Positions 18,422 to 27,346 of a stretch of DNA of 64,000 bases are shown piece by piece; the stretch's first letter is position 1, and each line of letters opens with the position of its first letter. The position numbers and the translations under genes are program-made. The DNA is from Deinococcus aerolatus (lineage in GTDB: Bacteria > Deinococcota > Deinococci > Deinococcales > Deinococcaceae), in the NCBI RefSeq assembly GCF_014647055.1, contig NZ_BMOL01000007.1, forward strand, positions 134,267 through 198,266. Direction: 5' to 3'. The notes under the pieces are model-generated. The model saw only the letters and a list, made by a program, of their open reading frames with translations, was not told the origin of the DNA and made no database searches.

Positions 18422-18841
18422 ATGAGCCGTCTTCCCGATCCAGAGCGCCCGGACCCGCCCGGCCCGGAGGCCACGCCGGATGTGCAGGTCAGCGTGCAGG
18501 TCACGCACCTGCCGGCGCAGAGCACGCCCGGACGGCGGGTCTTTTCCTACGTGATCCAGATCGAGAACCGCAGCGATCAGACCTGGCAGCTGCTGGCGCG
18601 GCACTGGGACATCGTGGACGCCCTGGGCCACGAGATCAGCGTGGACGGCGATGGCGTGGTGGGCGAGCAACCGATGCTCCCGCCGGGCGGCCTGTTCGTC
18701 TACGACTCCTTCGTGACGGTGGAGGCCACGCCGGGCCGCATGGGCGGCTATTACGTGCTGCAAGACGCCTGGGGGGCGCGGGCGCAGGTGCCCATTCCCA
18801 CCTTCATGCTCGACGTGTCCGGAGAACGGACCCTGAACTGA
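18422..18841 (+). CDS. apaG: ApaG/Co2+-Mg2+ efflux-associated domain protein
   Basis: 139 residues with an ApaG fold (fibronectin-III-like beta sandwich): VQVTHLPAQ, RRVFSYVIQIENRS, WQLLARHWDIVDALG, GVVGEQPMLPPGG and MGGYYVLQD are the family's conserved blocks. The role of ApaG is poorly defined, although mutants in enterobacteria show cobalt resistance and altered magnesium flux. TATCCT lies 8 bases before the ATG. It converges on queA, with only 3 bases between the two stops. Confidence 0.92.
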   Translation: MSRLPDPERPDPPGPEATPDVQVSVQVTHLPAQSTPGRRVFSYVIQIENRSDQTWQLLARHWDIVDALGHEISVDGDGVVGEQPMLPPGGLFVYDSFVTVEATPGRMGGYYVLQDAWGARAQVPIPTFMLDVSGERTLN

Positions 18842-18844
18842 GCC

Positions 18845-19966
18845 TTATTTCTGCCCCGCCCCGCCGCTCCTCTGGTTTTCCAGCAGCATCGCGTCGCCCA
18901 GCGAGTAGAAGCGGTAGTCGCCGGCCAGCGCCGCGTCGTAGGCGGCCCGGACGCGCCCCTCGCCGGCAAAGGCGGCCACCAGCAGCAGCAGGGTGCTGCC
19001 AGGCAGGTGCAGGTTGGTGAGTAGCAGATCCGGCACATGTACGGGCGTGCTGGGCGTGATGAAGATGCGGGTGTCGCCCTCGCCGGCCCGCACGGCCTCC
19101 CCGTTCCAGACACTTTCCAGCGTGCGGACGGTGGTGGTGCCCACCGCGACGACGCGGCGGCCCTGCGCCCTGGCCTGGTTGATGGCGGCGGCGGTGGACG
19201 CGCTGACCGCGTACCGTTCGGCGTGCATGGTGTGGTCCGCTGCTGACCCCTGGATGGGCCGAAAGGTTCCTGCGCCCACGTGCAGGGTCACGGCGCAGCG
19301 CTCCACGCCCAGGGCGTCCAGCCGGGCCAGCAGTTCCGGCGTGAAATGCAGTCCGGCGGTGGGGGCAGCCACGCTGCCCGGATCGCGGGCGTAGACGGTC
19401 TGGTAGCGCTCGCGCCACACCGCGTCGTCGTCACCCGCGTCGATATATGGGGGCAGCGGCAGCCGTCCGATCTCGTCCAGGTGAGGCTTGAGGTCGTGCT
19501 CGAAGCGCAGCAGGCGGGCACCGTCGTCCAGCACACCGACCACTTCGGCCCGGTGGCCGCCCAGCCACAGCTCTTTGCCGGCGCGTCTGGCAGGCTTGAG
19601 ATACGCGCTCCAGACGTTGTGCTGTTCCTCCCGCAGCAGCATGACCTCTACCGCGCCGCCGCCGTGACCGTCCGGCGTGACGGGCTTGCGGGCCATCACG
19701 CGGGCGGGGATGACGCGGCTCTCGTTGAACACCAGCAGGTCGCCGGAGCGCAGTAGATCTGGCAGCTCACGGAAGGTGCGGTGCGTGAGGTCCGGGCGGC
19801 CCACCACCATCAGGCGGGAGGCGTCTCGCGGCTCGGCCCCGGTCTGGGCAATGCGCTCAGGGGGCAGGGTGAAGTTCAGGCGGGCCAGCACGGCGTCCGC
19901 GTCGCACAGGCTGGCGGGGTCCGGACCGGGACAGTCCAGTGCTGGATTGAGTTCTGGATTGGGCAT
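18845..19966 (-). CDS. queA: S-adenosylmethionine:tRNA ribosyltransferase-isomerase QueA
   Basis: Transfers and isomerises the ribosyl group of S-adenosylmethionine onto 7-aminomethyl-7-deazaguanine in tRNA, making epoxyqueuosine. Signatures: RIAQTGAEPRDASRLMVV, GDLLVFNESRVIPARV, LPLPPYI, APTAGLHFTPELLARL and GTTTVRTLES. The start is not clear: ATG 19966 gives 373 residues but with an N-terminal Pro-rich extension before the first homologous block. queG, the next enzyme in the route, is at 39.4 kb. It follows the NYN gene by 7 bp and is probably cotranscribed. Confidence 0.95.
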   Translation of the reverse strand: MPNPELNPALDCPGPDPASLCDADAVLARLNFTLPPERIAQTGAEPRDASRLMVVGRPDLTHRTFRELPDLLRSGDLLVFNESRVIPARVMARKPVTPDGHGGGAVEVMLLREEQHNVWSAYLKPARRAGKELWLGGHRAEVVGVLDDGARLLRFEHDLKPHLDEIGRLPLPPYIDAGDDDAVWRERYQTVYARDPGSVAAPTAGLHFTPELLARLDALGVERCAVTLHVGAGTFRPIQGSAADHTMHAERYAVSASTAAAINQARAQGRRVVAVGTTTVRTLESVWNGEAVRAGEGDTRIFITPSTPVHVPDLLLTNLHLPGSTLLLLVAAFAGEGRVRAAYDAALAGDYRFYSLGDAMLLENQRSGGAGQK

Positions 19967-19973
19967 CTCCGGA

Positions 19974-20546
<573 letters not shown>

Positions 20547-20779
20547 TGAGAGTTCTCCTGTTGTGGATGGGGCAAAAAGGGATGTTGCGGGAAATGGTGG
20601 GCCTGAAATCCGGGTTCCCTGACGGCCGCACGGCCGGGGTTCGCCGGGCCGAGTCTAACACCGGGCCGGCTTTCGCGGAATACGGAGGAAGGGCGGGAGC
20701 TTCAGCGGGCAGGGTCCCGAAAGACACCCCGCCAAACAACCCTGGCCTCTCCAGCCTGCCCAGCGGATAACGTACAGGC

Positions 20780-22090
20780 ATGACCCGTGACGGCTCCCCT
20801 GTTGGCTCCACCGACGCCCTGGCTGCGGCCCAGACCGCCTACGACGCCATCCGTGCCCGTGGCCTGAAGCTGAACATGCAGCGCGGTCAGCCCTCGGACG
20901 CGGACTTTGACCTGTCCAACGGGCTGCTGACCACGTTGGGAGAGGCCGATCTGAGCATGGACGGCATTGACCTGCGCAACTACCCGGGCGGGGTGACAGG
21001 CCTGCCCAGCGCGCGGCGTCTGTTCGCCGACTACCTGGACGTGAAGCCGGAAAACATGATCGTGTGGAACAACGCCTCGCTGGAACTGCAGGGCTTTGTC
21101 CTGACCTTCGCGCTGCTGCACGGCATGCGAAACAGCGCCCAGCCCTGGGTGAAGGGAGACACCAAACCCAGATTCATCGTGACCGTTCCCGGTTATGACC
21201 GGCACTTCCTGCTGTTGCAGACGCTGGGCTTTGAGCTGGTGACAGTGGACATGCAGGCCGATGGCCCGGACCTGGACGCCATCGAGCGGCTGGTCAGGGA
21301 CGACGCGGGGATCAAGGGCGTCCTGTTCGTGCCCACCTACAGCAACCCCGGCGGCGAGACCATCAGCGTCAACAAGGCCCGACGGCTGGCTGCCGTGCAG
21401 GCCGCTGCGCCCGATTTCACCATTCTGGCCGACGATGCCTACCGCGTCCATCACCTGGGCACGCCTGCCGAGACCGTCAACTTCGTGACCCTGTGCCGCG
21501 ACGCGGGCCACCCCGACCGGGCCTTCGTGTTTGCCAGCACCAGCAAGATCACGCTGGCGGGGGCGGGCCTGGGATTCGTGGCCACCAGCGAGGACAACGT
21601 CCGCTGGATGTCCCGGTACCTGAATGCCCAGAGCATCGGCCCCAACAAGCCCGAGCAGGCGCGGCACGTCAAGTTCCTGGGCAGCTACCCCGGCGGCATC
21701 GAGGGGCTGATGCGAGATCACGCCGCCCTGATTGCGCCGAAGTTCCGCGCGGTGGACGAGACCCTGCGCGCCGAACTGGGCGAGAACGGCGAATTCGCCA
21801 CCTGGGCCAGCCCGCAGGGCGGCTACTTCATCAGCCTGGACACCGCCGCCCCCGTCGCCGCCCGCGTGGTGGAGCTGGCCGACGCGGCGGGCGTGAGCCT
21901 GACCCCCGCCGGGGCCACCTACCCGGACGGCAAGGACCCCGGCAACCGCAACATCCGGCTGGCGCCCACCCGTCCGCCGATCGGCGAGGTCTACACCGCC
22001 ATGGGGGCCGTCGCCGCGTGCATCCGGCTGGCCACCGAGGAGCACCGCGCCAGGCAGGGTCAGCAGGCAGGAGGGCAGGTCCGCTCCTGA
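20780..22090 (+). CDS. Aminotransferase class I of the PF12897 (aspartate aminotransferase) family
   Basis: PLP enzyme of 436 residues. LNMQRGQPSDADFDLSNGLL and LRNYPGGVTGLPSARRLFADYL open the protein; the cofactor lysine is in ASTSKITLAGAGLGFV near residue 255; QSIGPNKPEQARHVKFL and IRLAPTRPP follow. This divergent family includes the main aspartate aminotransferase of Mycobacterium tuberculosis, so aspartate/2-oxoglutarate is the likely pair. There is no DNA-binding domain. The ATG at 20780 is 6 bp after TAACGT, consistent with a leaderless message. Confidence 0.9.
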   Translation: MTRDGSPVGSTDALAAAQTAYDAIRARGLKLNMQRGQPSDADFDLSNGLLTTLGEADLSMDGIDLRNYPGGVTGLPSARRLFADYLDVKPENMIVWNNASLELQGFVLTFALLHGMRNSAQPWVKGDTKPRFIVTVPGYDRHFLLLQTLGFELVTVDMQADGPDLDAIERLVRDDAGIKGVLFVPTYSNPGGETISVNKARRLAAVQAAAPDFTILADDAYRVHHLGTPAETVNFVTLCRDAGHPDRAFVFASTSKITLAGAGLGFVATSEDNVRWMSRYLNAQSIGPNKPEQARHVKFLGSYPGGIEGLMRDHAALIAPKFRAVDETLRAELGENGEFATWASPQGGYFISLDTAAPVAARVVELADAAGVSLTPAGATYPDGKDPGNRNIRLAPTRPPIGEVYTAMGAVAACIRLATEEHRARQGQQAGGQVRS

Positions 22091-22140
22091 ACCGTCCCCT
22101 GGCTTGATTTCGGTCCGGCGCGTGGGTCAGGATGCCTGCC

Positions 22141-22647
22141 ATGCCCAACCGCTTTTCAGGCAAGGCCGCCGAACGCGACGCGCTGGACGCCTACATCAAA
22201 CTCTGGCGGGCGGCGCATGCCGTCGAGGCCGCCGCCAACCGACACCTGGGTGACCATGGCCTGACCCTCAGCCAGTTCGCGGTGCTTGAGGCCCTGTTCC
22301 ACCTGGGACCGCTGAGCCAGCGCCAGCTGGCCGACAAGATTCTGCGTTCCAGCGGCAACCTGACCATGGTGATCGACAACCTGGAGCGCGACGGACAGGT
22401 CAGCCGCGAGCGCAATCCCGCCGACCGCCGCGCCTTTCAGATCTGCCTGACCCCGGAGGGGCGCGCCCTGATCGAGCGCATTCTGCCGGGCCACGTGCAG
22501 GGCATCCAGGCGCTGTTCGGCGTGCTAGACCCGGACGAGTTGCAGCAGCTCAGCAGCCTGACCCGCAAGCTGGGCATCGAGGCCCAGCGTGTGGACGCCC
22601 AGCGCACGGGCGGCGGCCCACAATCGTCCCGCCGGGGCAAAGTTTAG
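22141..22647 (+). CDS. MarR family transcriptional regulator (MhqR-like)
   Basis: Dimeric winged-helix repressor, 168 residues. The DNA-binding core reads LTLSQFAVLEALFHLGPLSQ, then RQLADKILRSSGNLTMVIDN, then LERDGQVSRERNPADRR with the wing arginines. The ATG at 22141 (MPNRFSG) is chosen because CAGGAT (22128-22133) lies 7 bp upstream with TTGATT 18 bp further. The next gene is a fusion of the two enzyme types that MhqR controls in Bacillus (quinone-stress dioxygenase and esterase), so this is likely its repressor. No conserved cysteine is present, so sensing would be by ligand. Confidence 0.9.
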   Translation: MPNRFSGKAAERDALDAYIKLWRAAHAVEAAANRHLGDHGLTLSQFAVLEALFHLGPLSQRQLADKILRSSGNLTMVIDNLERDGQVSRERNPADRRAFQICLTPEGRALIERILPGHVQGIQALFGVLDPDELQQLSSLTRKLGIEAQRVDAQRTGGGPQSSRRGKV

Positions 22648-22764
22648 GCCGTGTCAAAGGGCCAGACAGCGTCCTGGACTCAGGCACGGTCCGCGCTGCC
22701 TCGCTGACTCGGTAGGAAAGTCAGAGTAGGCCTCATCTCCCCTCGGAATACGTCAAAATTCAGC

Positions 22765-22799
22765 TTGCAAATCGTTTAACGTTAATCTATTGTGGGGCC
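22765..22799 (+). promoter_or_regulatory. Promoter and MarR-type operator of the dioxygenase-esterase gene
   Basis: TTGCAA (22765-22770) and TATTGT (22788-22793) are exactly 17 bp apart, and TATTGT is 6 bp from the ATG at 22800. The spacer contains the perfect palindrome TTAACGTTAA (22776-22785). Widened to 22 bp (22770-22791) the dyad keeps 9 of 11 symmetric pairs. A repressor bound here would cover both promoter hexamers; the MarR protein encoded just upstream is the obvious candidate. Confidence 0.7.
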
Positions 22800-24464
22800 A
22801 TGACTTCCTCCTCTTCCGGCCAGATTTCCCCGGTGCAGGGCCTGCACCATGTCACCGTGATGGCGAGCGATCCGCAGCGCAACATCGACTTCTATACCCG
22901 CGTGCTGGGACAGCGTATGGTCAAGGTCACGGTCAATTTCGACGATCCCGGCACCTACCACCTGTACTACGGAGACCGTACCGGACAGCCCGGCACGGTC
23001 ATGACCCACTTTCCCTGGCCGGGCGCGGCGCGCGGCGTGCGCGGCAACGGCGAGGTGGTCGCGACGGCCTACAGCGCCCCCGCCTCGTCTTACGATTTCT
23101 GGCTGGGCCACCTGACCGCGCAGGGACTGGAGGTGCGCGGCGGCCAGCGCTTTGGGCAAAAGGTGCTGACCGTAGATGATCCGGACGGCACATGGGTGGA
23201 ACTGGTGTTCGGGGACGGCGCGCCTGTCGAGAACTGGGCCGGCTCGCCGGTGCCGCACGAACACGCGCTGCGCGGCTTTCACTCGGTCACCGGCTGGGGC
23301 GGGGACACCGGGGCCGTGCGCGAGCTGCTGGTGAGTCAGCTGGGCTTTACAGAAGTGGGGACCGAGGATGATGCCGAGGGCCAGCGCACCCGTTTCCGGG
23401 GCAGCGGCGATGACGACGGTGGTGCGGGCGTGGGCCTGTTCGTGGACGTGGTGGAACGGCCCGGTGGGGCACGCGGCTCCTTCGGGGCCGGCAGCGTGCA
23501 CCACGTCGCGCTGCGGACCCGCGACGACGACCAGCAGGCCGCGTACCTGGGCCAGCTGACGGCGGCGGGCTTCCGGCCCACGCCCGTGCAGGACCGCCAG
23601 TACTTCCACAGCATCTACTTCCGTGAGAGCAACGGCATCCTGTTCGAGATCGCAACCGACGCCCCAGGGTTCCCTGACGACGAGCCGGTGGACGAGTTGG
23701 GCCGGCACCTCAAGCTGCCCGCATGGTACGAGGCCCGCCGCCCCACCATTGAGGCGCACCTGCCGCGCATTGTCAGTCCCGAATATGGCGTGACGCTGGG
23801 CACGCGGGTGCTGGACCACACCCCCGTGGCCCGGGAGGAGCCGGCCGCCCCGGGCATTCAGGTGTTCACTGCCGGACGGCCACTGGGCGAGGCGCGGGTG
23901 GCGGCCATCCTGCTGCACGGACGGGGTGGTACAGCGCAGGACATCCTGTCGCTGGAGGCGGACCTGAACCTGAGTGCCTTTTCCTACCTGGCCCCGCAGG
24001 CCAACGGGAACAGCTGGTACCCGCAGTCGTTCCTGGCCCCGGTGGAGCAGAATCAACCCCATCTGGACGCCGCTCTGGCGACGGTGGACGCCCTGCTGGC
24101 CGAACTGGAGACACAGGGCATCCCGCCGCAGAACGTGGTGCTGGGCGGCTTCAGCCAGGGGGCCTGCTTGGCGCTGGAATACGTCAGCCGCAGTCGGGCG
24201 CGGCTGGGCGGCGTGGTGGCCCTGAGCGGCGCGCTGATCACGCTGGAGGACACCGGTGATCTGGGTGGCCTGCCCGTGTTCATGGGCGTGGCCCCGGACG
24301 ACGCGCACATTCCGCTGAAGCGTTTTGAGGCCAGTGCCGACGCCCTGCGCTCACGCGGCGCAGCGGTGGACGCCCGCGTGTTTCCGGGCCTGGGCCACGC
24401 CATCAACGCCGAGGAACTCGACGCCATGCGGGCGCTGATGCAGGCGATCACGGCGCAGGCGTAA
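22800..24464 (+). CDS. Fusion of ring-cleaving dioxygenase (MhqO-like) and carboxylesterase (MhqD-like)
   Basis: 554 residues in two parts. Residues 1-320 form a tandem glyoxalase/vicinal-oxygen-chelate dioxygenase: VQGLHHVTVMASDPQRNIDF, HALRGFHSVTGWGGD, GSVHHVALRT and ESNGILFEIATDAPG supply the metal-binding His/Glu positions. Residues 340-554 form an alpha/beta hydrolase of the phospholipase/carboxylesterase class, with the nucleophile in GGFSQGACLAL, an acid in APDDAHIP and the histidine in PGLGHAIN. In Bacillus, MhqO and MhqD are separate proteins induced by quinones under MhqR. The fused form should cleave hydroquinone-type rings and hydrolyse an ester or thioadduct; exact substrates are unknown. 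Confidence 0.88.
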   Translation: MTSSSSGQISPVQGLHHVTVMASDPQRNIDFYTRVLGQRMVKVTVNFDDPGTYHLYYGDRTGQPGTVMTHFPWPGAARGVRGNGEVVATAYSAPASSYDFWLGHLTAQGLEVRGGQRFGQKVLTVDDPDGTWVELVFGDGAPVENWAGSPVPHEHALRGFHSVTGWGGDTGAVRELLVSQLGFTEVGTEDDAEGQRTRFRGSGDDDGGAGVGLFVDVVERPGGARGSFGAGSVHHVALRTRDDDQQAAYLGQLTAAGFRPTPVQDRQYFHSIYFRESNGILFEIATDAPGFPDDEPVDELGRHLKLPAWYEARRPTIEAHLPRIVSPEYGVTLGTRVLDHTPVAREEPAAPGIQVFTAGRPLGEARVAAILLHGRGGTAQDILSLEADLNLSAFSYLAPQANGNSWYPQSFLAPVEQNQPHLDAALATVDALLAELETQGIPPQNVVLGGFSQGACLALEYVSRSRARLGGVVALSGALITLEDTGDLGGLPVFMGVAPDDAHIPLKRFEASADALRSRGAAVDARVFPGLGHAINAEELDAMRALMQAITAQA

Positions 24465-24480
24465 AGCCTCAAACGGGTCT

Positions 24481-25176
24481 TCAGCGCAGCGTTGCCGCGA
24501 TGAAGACCGGGGTGGCGTCCGGCCCCTCGAAGCCCGGGCCGTAGGCGCGCACGGTGACCAGCACGCGGTTGCCGCGCACGTCCACCCGCTCCAGCGCGTA
24601 CCGGGCCGCGCAAGTGCGGTCCGCAGGCAGGCTGAGGTCACGGTGGATGGTCTGCGTGTTCACGGTCAGCCTGAACCCCACCGGCACAGCGCCCGGCTCC
24701 AGCAGATCGCCATAGGGACAGGTGGAGGGCAGGGCGTACACGTTCAGGGTGATCGGCACCGGAACGGACCACAGCGCCACACTGGTCACGCCGGTCTGCC
24801 CCGCGCCCAGGCCGTCACTCCACTGTGGGAACGGCTGAGGGTACACGCGGTTGTACTTTGCGGCCGACACGGCCCCCGGCGTCAGCCCGTAGGCCGACAG
24901 GGTAGCCGGGGTGGGCGGCGTGGTCAGCAGGCCCCAGCGCAGCGTATTGGGCAGCTCGTCTCCCGTCTTCTGGCGGCTGTACAGCTGCGCCCCCGTCGCC
25001 GTGCTGAACACTTTCAGACTGGCTGTGCCGAAACCCGAGCCATCCCGCTCCCCCGAACTCAGGACCATCACCCGCGCCGAGGTGGTGGAGAAGCGCACCT
25101 GATTGACCGGAATGCGCTCGTTCGCGGCGGCAGACGTGACGGTGGCGGCCAGCAGCAACGTCGGCAGTCGTCTCAT
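24481..25176 (-). CDS. Predicted secreted protein, DUF2259-like
   Basis: 231 residues starting with a signal peptide (RRLPTLLLAATVTSAAA). The mature part contains STTSARVMVLSSGERDGSGFGTASLKVFSTATG, which resembles the DUF2259 family of predicted secreted proteins, and ends with a beta strand region PDATPVFIAATLR. A pair of cysteines (STCPYGD and DRTCAARY) may form a disulfide. The function is unknown. The ATG at 25176 is 5 bases from TACGCT. It is divergent from the metal ATPase gene. Confidence 0.7.
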   Translation of the reverse strand: MRRLPTLLLAATVTSAAANERIPVNQVRFSTTSARVMVLSSGERDGSGFGTASLKVFSTATGAQLYSRQKTGDELPNTLRWGLLTTPPTPATLSAYGLTPGAVSAAKYNRVYPQPFPQWSDGLGAGQTGVTSVALWSVPVPITLNVYALPSTCPYGDLLEPGAVPVGFRLTVNTQTIHRDLSLPADRTCAARYALERVDVRGNRVLVTVRAYGPGFEGPDATPVFIAATLR

Positions 25177-25236
25177 GACTGAGCGTACACCCTGCGCCAC
25201 GTCGCAAAGCCGAAGAGGGCCAACGGCGGAAAACAG

Positions 25237-25271
25237 CGCTCCATCCCGACTTCTCCGGTCAGGATGGAGCG
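25237..25271. promoter_or_regulatory. 10-bp perfect inverted repeat just upstream of the ATPase promoter
   Basis: CGCTCCATCC (25237-25246) is exactly repeated in inverted form at 25262-25271, with 15 bases between. The right arm ends one base before the -35 hexamer of the P1B-4 ATPase gene. Position in a divergent intergenic region suggests a regulator site rather than a terminator; no T-run follows. Confidence 0.45.
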
Positions 25272-25348
25272 TTGAGTTTGGCGTGGCCAGGGACTAGAAT
25301 AGCTTATTGAGAATAATTCCTGTTAAGGATTCTCGCTCAGGAGGCTCC
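25272..25348 (+). promoter_or_regulatory. Promoter and Fur-like operator of the P1B-4 ATPase gene
   Basis: TTGAGT (25272-25277) and TAGAAT (25295-25300) are 17 bp apart, placing the start of transcription near 25307. The sequence TGAGAATAATTCCTG at 25308-25322 matches 6 of 7 bases of the left half of the classic 7-1-7 Fur/PerR-type box but only 3 of 7 in the right half. GAGAAT is echoed as ATTCTC at 25329-25334, giving a wider imperfect dyad. A repressor here would sit directly on the transcription start. GGAGG precedes the ATG. Confidence 0.5.
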
Positions 25349-27277
25349 ATGACCACCCCCAACGCAGCATCACCTGCCCGTTTTGCCGAACCCAGCCGCC
25401 CACCGCGCTTTAACCTCTCGCCGCAGCTGCGCTTTGCCGTGGTCATGACCAGCCTGACCCTGCTGGGCCTGCTGGTGGGCGCGGCGGGGCAGTACCTCCT
25501 GCAGCAGCCCGCCGTCATGTGGGGCGGCTACCTCGTCGCGTATCTGGCGGGGGGCATTCCCGCCGGGCGCGAGGCGCTGCACAGCCTGTTTGTGGAAAAG
25601 AAGCTGGACGTGGATCTGCTGATGGTGCTGGCGGCCCTGGGCGCGGCGAGCATCGGGCAGGCGGCTGACGGAGCGATTCTGCTGTTCCTGTTCTCCCTGA
25701 GCAACACCCTGCAGGACTGGGCGATGGGCCGCACCAAGCACGCCATCAGCGCCCTGATGGACCTGAACCCGGCCGGCGCCACCGTACGCCGTGACGGGCG
25801 CGAACGCTGGTGCGAACTGGGCGACATCCGCATCGGGGACGTGCTGGTGCTCAAGCCCGGCGAGCGCATCGCCGCCGACGCCCGCGTGACGCGCGGACAG
25901 ACCGCCGTGGACGAGTCGCCCATCACCGGGGAGAGCCTGCCCATCGACAAGGTGGTGGGCGCGGAACTGGCCTCCGGCACCGTCAACCTGAACGGCAGCG
26001 TGGAGGCCGAGGTGCTGCGCCCCGCCGGAGACAGCACCCTGGCCCGGCTTGTGGCGCTGATGGAACAGGCACAGACCGCCAAGAGCCGCACCGAGACCGT
26101 CACCGAGCGCTGGGAAAGCCCCTACGCGACGGCGGTGCTGGTGCTGGTGCCGCTGGTGTTCGCGCTGCTGCGCTACGGGTTTAGCCTGTCGGTGGACGAC
26201 TCGTGGTACCGCGCCATGACCTTCATGGTGGTGGCCAGCCCCTGCGCGGTGGTGATCAGTACGCCCGCCGTGATGCTCAGCGCCATGGCGGCGGCGGCGC
26301 GCGGCGGCGTGCTGTTCAAGAGCAGCGCGGCGATGGACACCCTGGCCCGCGTGAATACCATCGCCTTCGACAAGACCGGCACGCTGACCCAGGCCAGGAT
26401 GAAGGTGGCCCGCGTGGTGGCCGACGACGAACCGGGGGCGCTGGCCCTGGCCGCCGGGCTGGAAAGCCACAGCGAACATCCCATCGCGCAGGCGGTGGTA
26501 ACGCTGGCGCGTGAGCGGGGCGTGCTTCCCGTCCCTGTCCAGGGCGCGCAGGCCGTGCCGGGCATGGGCATTACGGCGGCGCTGGACAGCGGTGAGCTGG
26601 CCTGGGCCGGGAACCTCCGCCTGATGACGCGTGAGGGGGCCAGCCTGAGTCCGGCCCAGGACGCCGCCCTGCGCGAGCTGAACGCCGAGGGTAGCAGCAC
26701 CGTGATCGTGGGCGTGGGCAAGCGCGTGGTGGCCGTGATGGGCGTGTCTGACACGCTGCGCCCCGGCATCGCCGAGGCCATTTCCAGCCTGCGGACGGCG
26801 GGCGTGGCGCATCAGGTGATGCTGACCGGGGATAAGGCGGAAGTGGCCCAGGCCGTGGCCGCCCAGATCGGCCTGACCGAGTACCGCGCCGAACTGCTGC
26901 CCCAGGACAAGTTGCGCATCATGGGCGAGTTGCCCGGCCCGCTGGCCATGGTCGGCGACGGCGTGAACGACGCCCCGGCACTGGCCCGCGCCGACCTGGG
27001 GATTGCCGTGGCCAGCGGCACCGACGTCGCCATCGAAAGCGCCGACGTGGTGTTGATGAAAAATGATCTGGGCAAGCTGGCCGGGGCAGTACGGCTGGCC
27101 AAGGACGCCCGGCGCACCGTGTTCCTGAACCTGGCCTTTGCCTTCGGGGTCATTCTGATCATCGCGCCGCTGGCGGTGGCCGGGCACATTCCGCTGCCGC
27201 TGGGTGTCATCGCGCACGAGGGCGGCACCGTATTTGTGGTGTTCATGGGGCTGCGCCTGCTGGGGCACCGGCTGTAA
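25349..27277 (+). CDS. P1B-4 type heavy-metal-transporting ATPase
   Basis: Exports divalent metal (cobalt, iron, nickel or zinc in this subgroup) using ATP. 642 residues. TGES actuator motif near 193, SPCAVVISTP in the metal-binding helix near 296, phosphorylated aspartate in DKTGTLT near 340, the HP dipeptide in ESHSEHPIAQ, hinge GDGVNDAPAL near 535, and HEGGT in the last helix near 623. SPC together with HEG-x-T identifies P1B-4. No N-terminal metal-binding HMA domain or His-rich tail is present, as is usual in this subgroup. The ATG at 25349 has GGAGG upstream. The Fur-like box suggests iron or manganese control. Confidence 0.93.
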   Translation: MTTPNAASPARFAEPSRPPRFNLSPQLRFAVVMTSLTLLGLLVGAAGQYLLQQPAVMWGGYLVAYLAGGIPAGREALHSLFVEKKLDVDLLMVLAALGAASIGQAADGAILLFLFSLSNTLQDWAMGRTKHAISALMDLNPAGATVRRDGRERWCELGDIRIGDVLVLKPGERIAADARVTRGQTAVDESPITGESLPIDKVVGAELASGTVNLNGSVEAEVLRPAGDSTLARLVALMEQAQTAKSRTETVTERWESPYATAVLVLVPLVFALLRYGFSLSVDDSWYRAMTFMVVASPCAVVISTPAVMLSAMAAAARGGVLFKSSAAMDTLARVNTIAFDKTGTLTQARMKVARVVADDEPGALALAAGLESHSEHPIAQAVVTLARERGVLPVPVQGAQAVPGMGITAALDSGELAWAGNLRLMTREGASLSPAQDAALRELNAEGSSTVIVGVGKRVVAVMGVSDTLRPGIAEAISSLRTAGVAHQVMLTGDKAEVAQAVAAQIGLTEYRAELLPQDKLRIMGELPGPLAMVGDGVNDAPALARADLGIAVASGTDVAIESADVVLMKNDLGKLAGAVRLAKDARRTVFLNLAFAFGVILIIAPLAVAGHIPLPLGVIAHEGGTVFVVFMGLRLLGHRL

Positions 27278-27346
27278 GACCCCCGGCCACCCCAGGTGGC
27301 CCTGTCCGCCGTGGAGAGGGCCTGTTTGCTGTTGGCTGCCTGCCCC

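Noticed and set aside
25370..27268. A 632-codon open frame opposite the metal ATPase
   Set aside because: Same reason: shadow of a strongly GC-biased real gene, rich in His/Gln/Gly, without motifs.
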